From: Corbicula japonica
Lineage: Eukaryota > Mollusca > Bivalvia > Venerida > Cyrenidae
Direction of reading: 5' to 3'
DNA: 64,000 nucleotides
NCBI GenBank assembly: GCA_038501625.1
Contig: JAZAYU010000720.1
Span: 62,001 to 126,000 of the forward strand
Below, piece after piece: positions 11,188-23,805 of the stretch (its first letter is position 1; every line of letters starts with the position of its first letter). Made by a program: the position numbers and the translations under genes. The notes below the pieces were generated by a model. The model did not search any database, was not told the DNA's origin, and worked only from the letters and a program-made list of their open reading frames with translations.

Positions 11188-14100
11188 GTAACAGCTGAAC
11201 TGTCGATCAAAAGAACTAGCTGTGGACAAATTAGAATCTCTCTGGTATACTACAGGTTACAGCTGAACTGTCGATCAAAAGAACTAGCTGTGGACAAATT
11301 AGAATCTCTCTGGTATACTACAGGTAACAGCTGAACTGTTGATCAAAAGAACTAGCTGTGGACAAATTAGAATCTCTGTGGTATACTTTAGGTAACAGCT
11401 GAACTGTCGATCAAAGGAACTAGCTGTGGACAAATTAGAATCTCTGTGGTATACTAAAGGTAACAGCTGAACTGTCGATCAAAAGAACTAGCTGTGGACA
11501 AATTAGAATCTCTGTGGTATACTAAAGGTAACAGCTGAACTGTCGATCAAAAGAACTAGCTGTGGACAAATTAGAATCTCTGTGGTATACTACAGGTAAC
11601 AGCTGAACTGTCGATCAAAAGAACTACCTGTGGACAAATTAGAATCTCTGTGGTATCCTACAGGTAACAGCTGAACTGTCAATCATAAGAACTAGCTGTG
11701 GACAAATTAGAATATCTGTGGTATACTACAGGTAACAGCTGAACTGTTGATCAAAAGAACCAGCTGTGGACAAATTAGAATCTCTCTGGTATACTACAGG
11801 TAACAGCTGAACTGTCGATCAAAGGAACTAGCGGTGGACAAATTAGAATCTCTGTGGTATACTACAGGTAACAGCTGAACTGTCGATCAAAAGAACTAGC
11901 TGTGGACAAATTAGAATCTCTCTGGTATACTACAGGTAACAGCTGAACTGTCAATCAAAAGAACTAGCTGTGGACAAATTAGAATCTCTCTGGTATACTA
12001 CAGGTTACAGCTGAACTGTCGATCAAAAGAACTAGCTGTGGACAAATTAGAATCTCTCTCGTATACTACAGGTAACAGCTGAACTGTCGATCAAAAGAAC
12101 TAGCTGTGGACAAATTAGAATCTCTCTCGTATACTACAGGTAACAGCTGAACTGTCGATCACAAGAACTAGCTGTGGACAAATTAGAATCTCTCTGGTAT
12201 ACTACAGGTAACAGCTGAACTGTCGATCAAAAGAACTAGCTGTGGACAAATTAGAATCTCTCTGGTATACTACAGGTAACAGCTGAACTGTTGATCAAAA
12301 GAACTGGCTGTGGACAAATTAGAATCTCTCTGGTATACTACAGGTAACAACTGAACTGTCGATGAAAAGAACCAGCTGTGGACAAATTAGAATCTCTGTG
12401 GTATACTACAGGTAACAGCTGAACTGTCGGTCACAAGAACTAGCTTTGGACAAATTAGAATCTCTGTGGTATACTACACGTAACAGCTGAACTGTCGATC
12501 AAAGGAACTAGCTGTGGACAAATTAGAATCTCTCTGGAATACTACAGGTAACAGCTGAACTGTCGATCAAAGGAACTAGCTGTGGACAAATTAGAATCTC
12601 TGTGGTATACTAAAGGTAACAGCTAAACTGTCGATCAAAAGAACTAGCTGTGGACAAATTAGAATCTCTCTGGTATACTACAGGTAACAACTGAACTGTC
12701 GATGAAAAGAACCAGCTGTGGACAAATTAGAATCTCTGTGGTATACTACAGGTAACAGCTGAACTGTCGGTCACAAGAACTAGCTTTGGACAAATTAGAA
12801 TCTCTGTGGTATACTACACGTAACAGCTAAACTGTCGATCAAAAGAACTAGCTGTGGACAAATTAGAATCTCTCTGGTATACTACAGGTAACAGCTGAAC
12901 TGTCGATCAAAGGAACTAGCTGTGGACAAATTAGAATCTCTGTGGTATACTAAAGGTAACAGCTAAACTGTCGATCAAAAGAACTAGCTGTGGACAAATT
13001 AGAATCTCTCTGGTATACTACAGGTAACAGCTGAACTGTCGATCAAAAGAACTAGCTGTGGACAAATTAGAATCTCTGTGGTATACTACAAGTAACAGCT
13101 GAACTGTTGATCAAAAGAACTAGCTGTGGACAAATTAGAATATCTCTGGTATACTACAGGTAACAGCTGAACTGTTGATCAAAAGAACTAGCTGTGGACA
13201 AATTAGAATCTCTCTGGTATACTACAGGTAACAGCTGAACTGTTGATCAAAAGAACTAGCTGTGGACAAATTAGAATGTCTGTGGTATACTACAGGTAAC
13301 AGCTGAACTGTCGATCAAAGGAACTAGCTGTGGACAAATTAGAATCTCTCTGGTATACTACAGGTAACAGCTGAACTGTCGATCAAAAGAACTAGCTGTG
13401 GACAAATTAGAATCTCTGTGGTATGCTACAGGTAACAGCTGAACTGTTGATCAAAAGAACCAGCTGTAGACAAATTAGAATCTCTCTGGTATACTACAGG
13501 TAACAGCTGAACTTTTGATCAAAGGAACTAGCTGTGGACAAATTAGAATCTCTGTGGTATACTACAGGTAACAGCTGAACTGTCGATCAAAAGAACTAGC
13601 TGTGGACAAATTAGAATCTTTCTCGTATACTACAGGTAACAGCTGAACTGTCGATCAAAAGAACTAGCTGTGGACAAATTAGAATCTCTGTGGTATACTA
13701 CAGGTAACAGCTGAACTGTCAATCATAAGAACTAGCTGTGGACAAATTAGAATCTCTCTGGTATACTACAGGTAACAGCTGAACTGTCGATCAAAAGAAC
13801 TAGCTGTGGACAAATTAGAATGTCTGTGGTATACTACAGGTAACAGCTGAACTGTCGATCAAAAAGAACTAGCTGTGGACAAATTAGAATCTCTGTAGTA
13901 TACTGCAGGTAACAGCTGAACTGTCGATCAAAGGAACTAGCTGTGGACAAATTAGAATCTCTCTCGTATACTTCAGGTAACAGCTGAACTGTCGATCAAA
14001 AGAACTAGCTGTGGACAAATTAGAATCTCTGTAGTATACTACAGGTAACAGCTGAACTGTCGGTCAAAGGAACTAGCTGTGGACAAATTAGAATCTCTCT

Positions 14101-14928
14101 CGTACACTACAGGTAACAGCTGAACTGTCGATCAAAAGAACTAGCTGTGGACAAATTAGAATCTCTGTGGTATACTACAGGTAACAGCTGAACTATCAAT
14201 CATAAGAACTAGCTGTGGACAAATTAGAATCTCTCTGGTATACTACAGGTAACAGCTGAACTGTCGATCAAAAGAACTAGCTGTGGACAAATTAGAATCT
14301 CTGTAGTATACTAAAGGTAACAGCTGAACTGTCGATCAAAGGAACTAGCTGTGGACAAATTAGAATCTCTCTCGTATACTACAGGTAACAGCTGAACTGT
14401 CGATCAAAAGAACTAGCTGTGGACAAATTAGAATCTCTCTGGTATACTACAGCTAACAGCTGAACTGTCGATCAAAAGAACTAGCTGTGGACAAATTAGA
14501 ATCTCTGTAGTATACTACAGGTAACAGCTGAACTGTCGATCAAAAGAACTAGCTGTGGACAAATTAGAATCTCTCTGGTATACTACAGGTAACAGCTGAA
14601 CTGTCGATCAAAAGAACTAGCTGTGGACAAATTAGAATGTCTGTGGTATACTACAGGTAACAGCTGAACTGTCGATCAAAAGAACTAGCTGTGGACAAAT
14701 TAGAATCTCTGTAGTATACTACAGGTAACAGCTGAACTGTCGATCAAAAGAACTAGCTGTGGACAAATTAGAATCTCTGTGGTATACTAAAGGTAACAGC
14801 TGAACTGTCAATCAAAAGAACTAGCTGTGGACAAATTAGAATCTCTGTGGTATACTACAGGTAACAACTGAACTGTCGATCAAAAGAACTAGCTGTGGAC
14901 AAATTAGAATCTCTGTAGTATACTATCA
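11188..14928. repeat. 68-bp satellite array, 55 units
   Basis: Units begin gtaacagctgaactgtcgat and end ggtatactacag, with unit 2 starting at 11256, exactly 68 bp after unit 1. The span of 3741 bp equals 55 x 68 + 1, and the extra base is a single 69-bp unit with an added A near 13861. Variation is restricted to a few sites (ctctctgg/ctctgtgg, ctacag/ctaaag, ctgtcg/ctgttg). A variant pair (gatgaaaagaaccagctg then ggtcacaagaactagcttt) at 12347-12480 recurs exactly 340 bp (5 units) later, showing a higher-order duplication. Almost every unit carries a CAGCTG E-box palindrome and a CAG|GTAAC junction that resembles a splice donor. No long ORF spans it. Confidence 0.97.
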
Positions 14929-15042
14929 GTAACAATCTAAATAGCTATGTTCATAAAGATTTGAAGTTATCACTACTGCGAAATTTGTATTTAAGGTGAA
15001 AATTTAAGATCAAGTTAAACATTCATAACAATTTTCTGAAAT

Positions 15043-15242
15043 TAGAACCTGTTTAAACCCCCAGTGGCAAATTGTTGCGCAACTGACCGTTCTAAGGCGG
15101 TAACCCCTCGGGTTCTCACTTTCGTTAATTGTTTGTGGCGTCCATTTTGAAGCTGATTATTGTTATACCATGCTCTCTTTTCCTCTCTACCTTTTGGCTG
15201 TGTGGGGAGGTTGTGTCTGCTGGATGCATATGCATATTTCAC
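15043..15242 (+). mobile_element. Penelope-like terminal repeat fragment, copy 1
   Basis: Matches the repeat family typified at 32183-32534: gaacctg-tttaaaccccc, cagtggcaa..., ctgaccgttc, tttgtggcgtcc, gtgtggggagg and a terminal atatgcatatttca. The 5' part of the unit is missing. Confidence 0.8.
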
Positions 15243-17328
15243 ATGTTTAAGGTTCTGGGGTTAATACCATGTCCCTTTATATTTCTCATGAATTCAGCAA
15301 AAATGTTACAGTGTGCTAACTAGTACTGAAATTTTATGCCGCCATATGATAAAACTACATGCTGTTCTTGAAAGCTTCATTGAAAAATCAAACAAATTTA
15401 TTTAACGCATGCTGAGGAAATAGGTGAACTTGAGTCATAAAAGGATTATTTGTAACGATAACATGGCCCATTGAACAAAAACACAACTTCAGTGTTGCCG
15501 TCTGTACATAGGAACGGCCAGTGGTAAAGATAAAATTTATACACTAGTCAAAAGTTCTAAGTGCACACTTGATAAATGTTAGTTTTTCCAATAATTTGAT
15601 TGAATTTTTCAAAATAGTGTCAATAACAATGAAGAAGAATCAATATTCTATTAAAGCACACCAAAAATTTTAAGTCTGCTTTACCAGATTAAAAAATAAT
15701 AATATTTTAGCTCACTTGTTCTCAGAAAGCAATTCTCAAGTTAATTATCATTGCATCGGCTATCATTTGTGATCGTTTTCTCATCTCTGTATAATTTTAA
15801 TTTCATGCAGATTTAAAGGAAATACTGTAGTTTGCCATTCCATTGCACTGAAATAGCTTTCTGTAGTTTTGTAATGGTCTGCTGGGCACGATGAGCCAAC
15901 ACACTCAACTTTATTTTATCCATAACGTTTTAACAGGATTTCAAGGAGTAAATTCCATTTTTCACACAATGTTTTGTGCCAAAAGCTTTTGAATTGTCCA
16001 GCAGTTTGGGATGATACAATTTTCTATGATAGATGTGTAACAGCCTTTCCAAACGAAAAAAATGTATTCATTTCGATAAAATTGACCAGTTTTCGGATAC
16101 GCCCTTTGACCGAATAAGCGTCATTTTCGAATAATTCGATCTTGAAGTTTATTGAATTTCTATAAATTTTAGTTTTAAATTTTTATTTATTGGACACTTA
16201 TCCAACAAATGTTACACTATTTTTTTCGAGTTTACGTTGTTTAAAGTAAATATTTAATGACGTATTTGAGTAACATCAGCGTTCAACGTAAGCAACGTAT
16301 TCAATCTAGAAATAATATCGTTTGATTTTCTTCTTAAATTAATAAAATATGCAAAAATAAGGTATTTCTTTTGCATTTACGAAAACCGTCAAGATTTTTT
16401 TACAACAAATTTGAAGTTGTCCCTGTGAAAAGAATTTTGACGGCAATGTCGTTGTCTGCTGACGTCAACCGTTCCATGATTACAATTTGTTGGTGTGTTT
16501 TTCGTGTTTGTCTTGAGTCGGTGAACATGTGAAAAACAAAAACGATTGTCAAAAAATAAATTTCGCTTGCCGCACGGGGATAATGCATAAAAAGCGTATG
16601 CCGACGTGGATGACGTAAAACGTAAAACATACGCACGGTTTTCAAAAAAATTATTGTTGTTTGATCATTATTAACATTAAGTCAAACTTTCATTCAATTT
16701 GAATAAGTTTACTTTAAGATATTCAAAATTGAAAAGTGTGCACTTAGAACTTTTGACCAGTGTAGATATACACTATGCCACATACAAATTGTTCATACAA
16801 AGAAGAAATGAGTTCTACAAGATATCCGTTTTCATGGAAAAAAAGACCATACGGGGTATCTTTTTCGACACTAATCCAACGGCTATACAAGGCATCCTCT
16901 TATAATCCGATCGGCGGTACAGGGTATCAACAAAAATTGGTTTGAATCGCATTTTCTTAAAAACAAAATAATTGTTCAGTTAATTTTTTAAACCACAAGA
17001 TAGTCAATTAAAGACTTTCCAAAGGGATATCACATATTACGAGAACAACACAGTTGTTATTGAATAAAAAGCCGAAATCAGTCTTTGCTCTCGCTTCAGT
17101 TGTGAAATATCCTATAATATGTATTTTTATGAATAACAGGGTCAAACGGACACACCGGCAATAAAGCAAGCAATCATTTAATCAATCAACGATCTTTTTC
17201 ATTATAGGATCCACATATACAAAAAAAACACATACCTAAACTGCTCGCCATCTTGCGGACTGCTACAGGGTACCCTCTATGTAGTACAGGGCAGCTGTTA
17301 TATGACAGTGTGATTATACCACTGTTTT
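15243..17328. other. non-coding stretch
   Basis: AT-rich; no supported gene, RNA or structured repeat recognised. Confidence 0.4.
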
Positions 17329-17793
17329 TTATTTATACTTTTTAGCAATTATAACGGGTTTAAATATCTTTTTAGATCCAAATATTTTAAAAGCTTCACA
17401 ACACCATATATCCGATATTTTATTAACGCCTTCGTCAACTAATAAATTATTATCAGTAATCAATTGCACTACTTCGTCCAATATAGACATTTGATGAGAG
17501 ATTATGTATTTTAATAAATCTACATTTTCACCATTCCAAACCACCTTCTCTGTTACATACTGATCATTATTTTCAATATAAATGAAATAATTTAGTGTCA
17601 AATCCAACTCAATCGAGCTATGAGGTGAAAATGTAAATAAATCATGTACATACAAATTATCAATAATGAAGAACACATCTTTTGACAAAATTAGCATGGC
17701 AACGTATGACAAAAGTAGCATAAACGATAAAGCTATTACTTTTATTTGATATAAATGTAAAATTTCCAAATTCATCCGATTTACTCCGTCCAT
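17329..17793 (-). CDS. unrecognised 154-residue ORF with a hydrophobic segment
   Basis: The longest ORF in a 3-kb AT-rich region. It begins MDGVNRMNLEILH, has a hydrophobic stretch at about residues 19-37 (VIALSFMLLLSYVAMLIL) and a moderately acidic remainder rich in Ile, Asn and Asp. No acceptor, donor, polyadenylation signal or domain stands out. It could be chance, a transposon relic or part of an exon. Composition follows the local AT bias. Confidence 0.18.
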   Translation of the reverse strand: MDGVNRMNLEILHLYQIKVIALSFMLLLSYVAMLILSKDVFFIIDNLYVHDLFTFSPHSSIELDLTLNYFIYIENNDQYVTEKVVWNGENVDLLKYIISHQMSILDEVVQLITDNNLLVDEGVNKISDIWCCEAFKIFGSKKIFKPVIIAKKYK

Positions 17794-18238
17794 TTACAAG
17801 CTTCAAATCAGTACTAGAATACTAGATCAATAAGTTTCATACCTGAAGAATTTTTTATTGTGTCAAAATCAATATTGAATCATCCTGCAAAGTCTTACAA
17901 GATCGTTATGGTTCTTACTTGATACTGAACATTCAAACTTCGATTCATAAAATACATAATATAGAAATAAGTTTGAGGTAAAGTCAATTACAGTCTAACA
18001 TTTTAAATTCGAACTTTGATTATTTAAACATCGTAGATATTTAATCGTCTCAAATCAGATGTAAATTTAGCTCTGTTGTTGAACCCATGGGTACTCGTGT
18101 CCGGAATACAGCTGGTTACATCGGCCTAGCGTTTGACATCGAAGGTTAGCGAATTCTGTATGAGTGCTGTTTTGTCCTTATATTCAAAATTAAACGAAAG
18201 AGGTTATGTTTAATTATCATGCGCTCTCTAAAGAAGTC

Positions 18239-18616
18239 AAATATGCATATTAGGAATCGTCATACTCATGAATCACAGCCTCCTCACGCGGCGAAAATGA
18301 AGAGAGGAAATAATAGCATGTTTTATATGTATGTCAAATAGCATGTTTTATATGTATGTCAAATTCACATAAAACGCCACAAACAATTAACGAACAAGAA
18401 AACTCTTGGTGTAACCGCCTTAGAAAAAAATGCATATCAGAAATCGCAACACTCACAAAACACAGCCTCCCCACACAGCGAAAACGAAGAGAGCAAAAGA
18501 TAGCATTTTTTTTATAAGTATGTCAAATTTACATAAGACGCCACAAACAATAAACGAAGGAGAGAACTCTTGGTGTAACCGCCTTGGAACGGTCAGTGGC
18601 AAAACGATTTGTCACT
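18239..18616 (-). mobile_element. Penelope-like terminal repeats, two in tandem, copy 2
   Basis: Two minus-oriented units of the family follow each other (18239-18425 and 18427-18616), both starting at the atgcatat end, with cagcctcc.cac, gacgccacaaacaa and gtaaccgcctt. The first contains a 25-bp internal duplication (agcatgttttatatgtatg twice). Confidence 0.8.
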
Positions 18617-18902
18617 AGGGATTTTATCCGGGTTTAATATAACATGAATAATCCCACAATATGTGTGTTTGTCATTAACTATTACTCATAGTGTTGACGT
18701 TTTCCTTGAGAGTCAAATCGTCCTAACAGATAGTGGAGGGGATATTTTGTTGCAGCTTGGTATAAACTGGGATAGAACAGTGGAATTTAAATTGATTTCA
18801 TTTCATATATTTTGCATTAAATCATGCTGCTATTTTTGAATGTAATATGATTGTTTCTATTTATAATATCGTATTCATAATATTTCAATTGCATATTTCC
18901 AG

Positions 18903-19062
18903 GACTCCTTTGTGAAGCCTCTACCTCCAGGGATTGAACAAGCAACTTCCACACCCAAGGCAAACAGCAAGTCCCACAAGCTGGAGGATGGTACACCGTC
19001 AGTAACAAGCAAGGTTGAGGATGAAACACTTCCAGAGAAACATGATCCGGACCTTGCTGCTG
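18903..19062 (+). CDS. internal exon, Lys/Glu/Pro-rich, probable nuclear protein
   Basis: A clean acceptor (catatttccag) ends at 18902 and a consensus donor gtaagt starts at 19063. The 160-bp exon is open in phase 0 to phase 1 and reads DSFVKPLPPGIEQATSTPKA... to ...EKHDPDLAAG. It is hydrophilic and likely disordered. The next candidate exon in the same orientation (19663-19749) encodes a matrin-type zinc finger, and such linkers are usual around that domain in matrin-3-like proteins. The parent gene is not otherwise recognised. Could be a duplicated fragment. Confidence 0.45.
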
Positions 19063-19525
19063 GTAAGTGCCAATATCACAGTAAATATCACTGTAGGGGA
19101 GAGTAACATGATCCCAAAAGGTGCTGTGTTAGAGCTTTCGTCTCACAGTACTGTTTTTTGTCCCAGAACATAAAAGTATCGACCCATATGCCAATATAAA
19201 ACCCCATTCTCCTAGCCATCAAGGCTATTAGTTAGATATAAATAGAGGTCTTGATCTACACTAGACAGTTCATAAACATTTTATCAATTAAAACCTAAAT
19301 CATTGGTTGTAGAAGTAACTGATTTCATTTTGTCAATAAAACAACAAATGTTTCAGATTCAAGAAAATAGAAACATTGCTGGTGTAGTCTCCTCATTGCA
19401 AAGAACTTTAAAAGAAATTAAATTTATAAGGATGCTTCTGAATATTTTTAGAACTGTTAACCTTATGTTTTATCGTTGGTGAAAGTAAAGAAATTTTCGA
19501 ATAATGGCTGCTGGACCCAAGATCA

Positions 19526-19593
19526 TAAAACTTTGATTACAGACCAGTCTCAAATCTCAAACATTTGATTGGCTGAAATAGCAACCAGTCGCA
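19526..19593. mobile_element. foldback family A, half copy
   Basis: Contains agaccagtctcaaatctcaa and tttgattggctgaaat as in the copies at 5706 and 27106, but only one arm. It abuts the exon candidate at 19663. Confidence 0.6.
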
Positions 19594-19662
19594 GGTATAT
19601 TGTTCAGGTGTGTTTTTTCCAGGTCAGAAGTATACTGTTCAGGTGTCTGCTGTTTTTTCCAG

Positions 19663-19749
19663 GTCGGAAGTATATTGTTCAGGTGTCCGGGTATTTCTGT
19701 AAGCTGTGTTCCAAGTTCTACATCAACGAGTCATCAGCCGTTGAACCAG
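19663..19749 (+). CDS. matrin-type zinc-finger exon (MATR3-like), probably partial
   Basis: The frame reads RKYIVQVSGYFCKLCSKFYI then NESSAVEP. GYFCKLCSKFYxNES closely resembles the first half of the matrin-type C2H2 finger of matrin-3 and relatives (nucleic-acid-binding nuclear proteins). The second-half His residues are missing: a donor-like cag|gtgtta follows at 19750, so they would lie in another exon. The acceptor region is triplicated: 'tatNttgttcaggtgt' occurs near 19597, 19631 and 19671, two of them joined by gttttttccaggtc, so the exact exon start (19663 or 19683) is uncertain. This may be a live exon or a duplicated relic. Confidence 0.5.
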
Positions 19750-19889
19750 GTGTTAACGATAACCCTTTATCATAATCTTGATCAGGCGGGCGGGCGGCTG
19801 TGATTTGAGTTTGCTTTGGCCTACGCAAAACTTTGTGTTTGGGTAGGTTTTTTGAAGACTGCTCAGGACTGCTACCTCGATGTGAACAA

Positions 19890-22071
19890 TGTGAATGACT
19901 AGTGGTGGGCGGTATTACCGGTAGATACGCTGTATCGGTATGGTCTTCTAATAGCGGTATGCTCGTGAAAATTCGTAAAAGTCCATATATTGTAGCCAAG
20001 TTTTTAAAATTTTTGAACGTTACTTTATATACGTAAATTGCTGTTTTCTTGCTTTATGTACGTTTTATATCGATTATTATAACAGCGAATATACAAGATC
20101 CCGGAATAGTACGGCATTACCGGTAAAAACTTTCTTCCAAACTTACCATTGCATCGCAACTGGGAGACACGTCGGGCGAATCGTAGATCCAAAAGGAAAG
20201 GCTCCAGTTTGGAGGCATTTTAGTCTTATAAAGTCCGAATCCTCTCAGACTATTTTAGAATATAAGAAAATGTAACTGGTTGTTTTACTTGTAAAATTAC
20301 GGTCATGTGGTCGGGCGGAAGTACACATTTAACAACTCATCTGCGAAGATCAATCCAATGTTGATGTCTCCAAATAAAAAAGGTTGAATGTTGACCCTCT
20401 GTGGGAAAACTGTTTCTCTTGAAAAACCGCCAAAGGCAAAATTTAAAAGCAGGAAGTATATCCTTGGTGGTGATTGAACAATATCCAGATATATGAAGCT
20501 TTCATAGTAGTGATGATGGTCCGACACTGCTGTCTTCTCGGAATACTTGTTCCGCTGTATTCCACTGCTGCCACCAATTTTTTAACATGTACCGACATAA
20601 TATATCACAATCTAATGTAATATTCCTTCAGTCGTCATGCTATATGATTGGCAGACAAATGGTTGACTAAATGAGTATGATAAATGTTATATGAACACAA
20701 AAATTATATTTATACTTATGAACCTCATTTGTAATAATATATCTTTTGACATGAGAGAATAAAAGGATTTTGACTTTGAGTTGGATATCTGGTTATTTTA
20801 AGGTATCGGCGAAAACGATGTAACTTCCAACTTAGGCTTCAAATTATTGTCAAAAGGTTAAAGTTTCCTAGAAAATATCTTAATATCTGTATTACTGTTT
20901 CTAAAACATCTGAAGTTTATGTAACAAAACAACTCAAGTTATACATTTTATACAGAATACATGTCATCGTTTTTACTGGCTCAATATAATTAACTGACAA
21001 GAAGTTGCAAGTCAAGGCATTTACCAAGCACTCGTAACCGAAATAATAAATATATACACTGTTCAGACCCTCGCCGTATCGTCAAGCAGATACGATTGGC
21101 AAAAATCACACACCTACAATCATTTGAAAAACAAATCACATCGTTTTCCATTCCATTAAATTATTTTATGATACAATTGTCTATGAATGAATATTAATTA
21201 TTTGAGTATATGCGAACATGATGCAGCGCTATATCGCCAGATATGTTGAATTAAAGAATAGCTACCAGTCTTGAGAACAAAGATGATGCATAATGCTTAT
21301 AAATTGCTAGTTTAATCAAAAAAGGGAATATACTTAGGCTTTTCTTAATGTTGCCTTGTGTAGACGCTAAAGTTATGTGTTAGGTTTGACCTCGAACTCG
21401 TAAACCTGAATGTTAGTAACTGATAATGTAACCTTTTAAAATGTAAATAGAGAGGTTTAACTATAAACGTTAAAGTGATTATCAAATATTGAATTTCACA
21501 TCTCCAGCTATTAAACGGGATTAAAGTTTGTGCTAGCATATTTTTGCAAGGTTAGGGAGTTAGGGTTAGCAGATAACGTAATCAGTGACTCACTAGGAGA
21601 GTGAGAGCCATTTGCATATGACAGTAAAAATTTAAAGGCTACGTGGCAGGAAGAGCTGGCATGTTGTTTTTTATTTGTAATTCTTTCTAAGGCGTTGGAT
21701 ATAACTGATTTTTCAGGTAATTATTATTAAAAATATTGTACGGATTGCCCGTTCGTTGTAGAATTTAGTAAATCATTTGCTTTCACGAGTTTTTAGTCTG
21801 ATCCAAATCCAACAAAACACGCTTCCTGTGCATTTAGAGATAGTGTCAAAGGCATTACAAGGGATTCGAAGCGGAATTTACTTGAAGGTAAAGCGTAGGA
21901 ACGAATAACTGTTACAGGGGCTTGCAATAATTTTTTGTTAGACTCGGCGACTGTTCACAGGGAAGCTGTCTTAGCACTACCACTGTACATAAACCGACTG
22001 TATCATATGCCGGATATAGCAAGCTGATTGCATGGCAAAACAAGTACGTTATATTGAAGGTAAAAGGCGAT
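19890..22071. other. mostly non-coding, with a transposon-like fragment
   Basis: 19900-20125 has ggcggtattaccggtag and a later cattaccggtaaa, like ends of a degraded hAT-type element. The minus ORF at 20303-20527 (SDHHHYYESFIYLDIVQSPP...) is open for some 90 codons counting upstream sequence but is not recognised. No gene is supported from 20600 to 22071. Confidence 0.35.
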
Positions 22072-22690
22072 GAGCTGATGGGTGGGTTGGAGTTAGTTCA
22101 CCAAGTCAATTTGTACTTGTTTTGTGATATGAGAACCTGTTGGGGCAAGTGTGAGGTTGGTGCACCCTAGAACCTGGTTTAAACCCACAGTGGCAATTTG
22201 TTTTCCCACTAACCGTTCCAAGGCGATAACCCCTTTGGTTCTCACTTTCGTTATTTGTTTGTGGCGTCCATTTTGAAACTGATTATTTTTCAACAATGTT
22301 GCATGCAAAAGCATACGAACATATAAACATAAGAATTTAATAGCAAAGCCAACGGGCGGGTACTCAATGACCTTATTGAGACCAGAGCACCGGGAGTAAA
22401 ATCAGCAAGAACACGATGACAGGGATAAAAAAAAAACAAATCGAGCTTCTAGGTTCTTTTAAGTAAAGATTTGCCCATAAACCTTCATTAACTCTTAAAC
22501 CCCTGCCACCGTCGTGCAACCAAAGAGGTAAGCATAATGATCAACTGTAGATTGGTTAATCACCAGGCCTCCAGAGCGCTGTAAAATATCATGTTGGTAA
22601 CCTTTCTTTTTAAATTTACAGACCGTTTTTACGAATAACTTTGAAAAATTAACATTGCCTTTGATCTTCTTAAGTTTATAAGAGGAAAAT
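22072..22690. mobile_element. Penelope-like terminal repeat joined head-on to an inverted 3' region
   Basis: 22072-22290 is a plus-oriented terminal repeat that stops at gaaactgattattttt. From 22291 the sequence switches to the minus orientation of the same element's 3' untranslated region and the end of its RT frame (atcaccaggcctccagagcgctgtaaaat...). 22340-22690 is the reverse complement of about 23104-23460, so the two copies form a large foldback. Confidence 0.8.
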
Positions 22691-23805
22691 CGCCGTCTAA
22701 AAACGGAAAATTTACAATATTAAAATTAAAAGCAAACTTTCTCGATCTAAATCTGTCAATTGAAAATGGTTATGTCACTACTAAAATATATGATAAAAGA
22801 GATGATTTTAATTTTAATATAGTAAATTTTCCGTTTTTAGATGGCGATGTTCCCCGTGCAACATCTTACGGGGTTTATATTTCACAGCTTGTTCGCTTTT
22901 CAAGAGCTTGCAACGATATTAATGATTTCAATGAACGTAATCTTTGCATTACAGAAAAACTTTTAAAACAAGGTTATCGGTATCACAAATTAAGGAAAAC
23001 ATTTTGCAAGTTTTATCGTCGATACCCAGATTTAATTCATAAATACAGGTGCAGTTTAAAATCACTATTGCAACAAGGTCTTTCACAGACAGTTTTTATG
23101 GGGATTTAATTTATAAACTTAAGAAGATAAAGGGCAATGTTAACTTCTCCCGGTTATTCGTAAAAACCATCTGTGAATTTAAAAAGAAAGGTTACCAACA
23201 TGATATTTTACAGCGCTCTGCATGCCTGGTGATTAACCCATCTACAGTTGATCATTATGCTTACCTCTTTGGTTGCACGGTGGCAGGGGTTTAAGAGTTT
23301 ATGAAGGTTTATGGGGAAATCTTTTCTTAAAAGAACATGGAAGCTCGATTTGTTTCTTTTATCCCTGTCATCGTGTTCTTGCTGATTTTACTCCAGGAGC
23401 TCTGGTCTCGGTAAGATCATTGAGTACCCGCTCTTTGACTTTGCAATGCTATTAGATTCTTATGTTTTATATGTTTGTGTGCTTTTCCATGCAATATTGT
23501 TGAGCCAATTAGTGGGTTGGAGTTGTTTCACCAAGACAACTTGTATTTGTTTTGTAATATGAGAACCTGTTGGGGCAAGTGTAAGGTTGGTGCACCCTAG
23601 AACCTAGTTTAAACCCCCAGTGGCAATTTGATTTGCCACTGACCGTTCCAATGCGGTAACCCCTCGGGTTCTCATTTTTGTTAATTGTTAGTGGTGTCTC
23701 GTTTGAAACTGATCATTTTATTATCCATGCTCTCTCCCTCTCTTCTTCTTGACGGTAGAGAGGCCGTTTTTTCTGAATGTGGCGATTCCTGATATGCATA
23801 TTTCA
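22691..23805 (+). mobile_element. Penelope-like element: RT C-terminal half, 3' UTR and terminal repeat
   Basis: Plus-strand reading gives FLDLNLSIENGYVTTK, FPFLDGDVPRATSYGVYISQ, GYRYHKLRKTFCKFYRR, FYGDLIYKLKKI and SACLVINPSTVDHYAYLFGC in nearly one frame, the C-terminal reverse-transcriptase region of Penelope-like elements. It ends with a stop near 23294, then 3' UTR and a terminal repeat (23481-23805) closing at atatgcatatttca. Small frame interruptions exist near 22800-22860 and 23100. Its start is itself a short foldback (22690-22725 against 22805-22850). No GIY-YIG endonuclease is visible. Confidence 0.85.

Noticed and set aside
15243..18236. tRNA or other small RNA genes
   Set aside because: No cloverleaf with A and B boxes could be recognised by eye; a tRNAscan run would be needed.
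22080..23805. Hammerhead ribozyme in the Penelope-like terminal repeat
   Set aside because: ctgatggg occurs but the canonical CUGAnGA...GAAA core could not be found by eye on either strand; kept only as a structural question.
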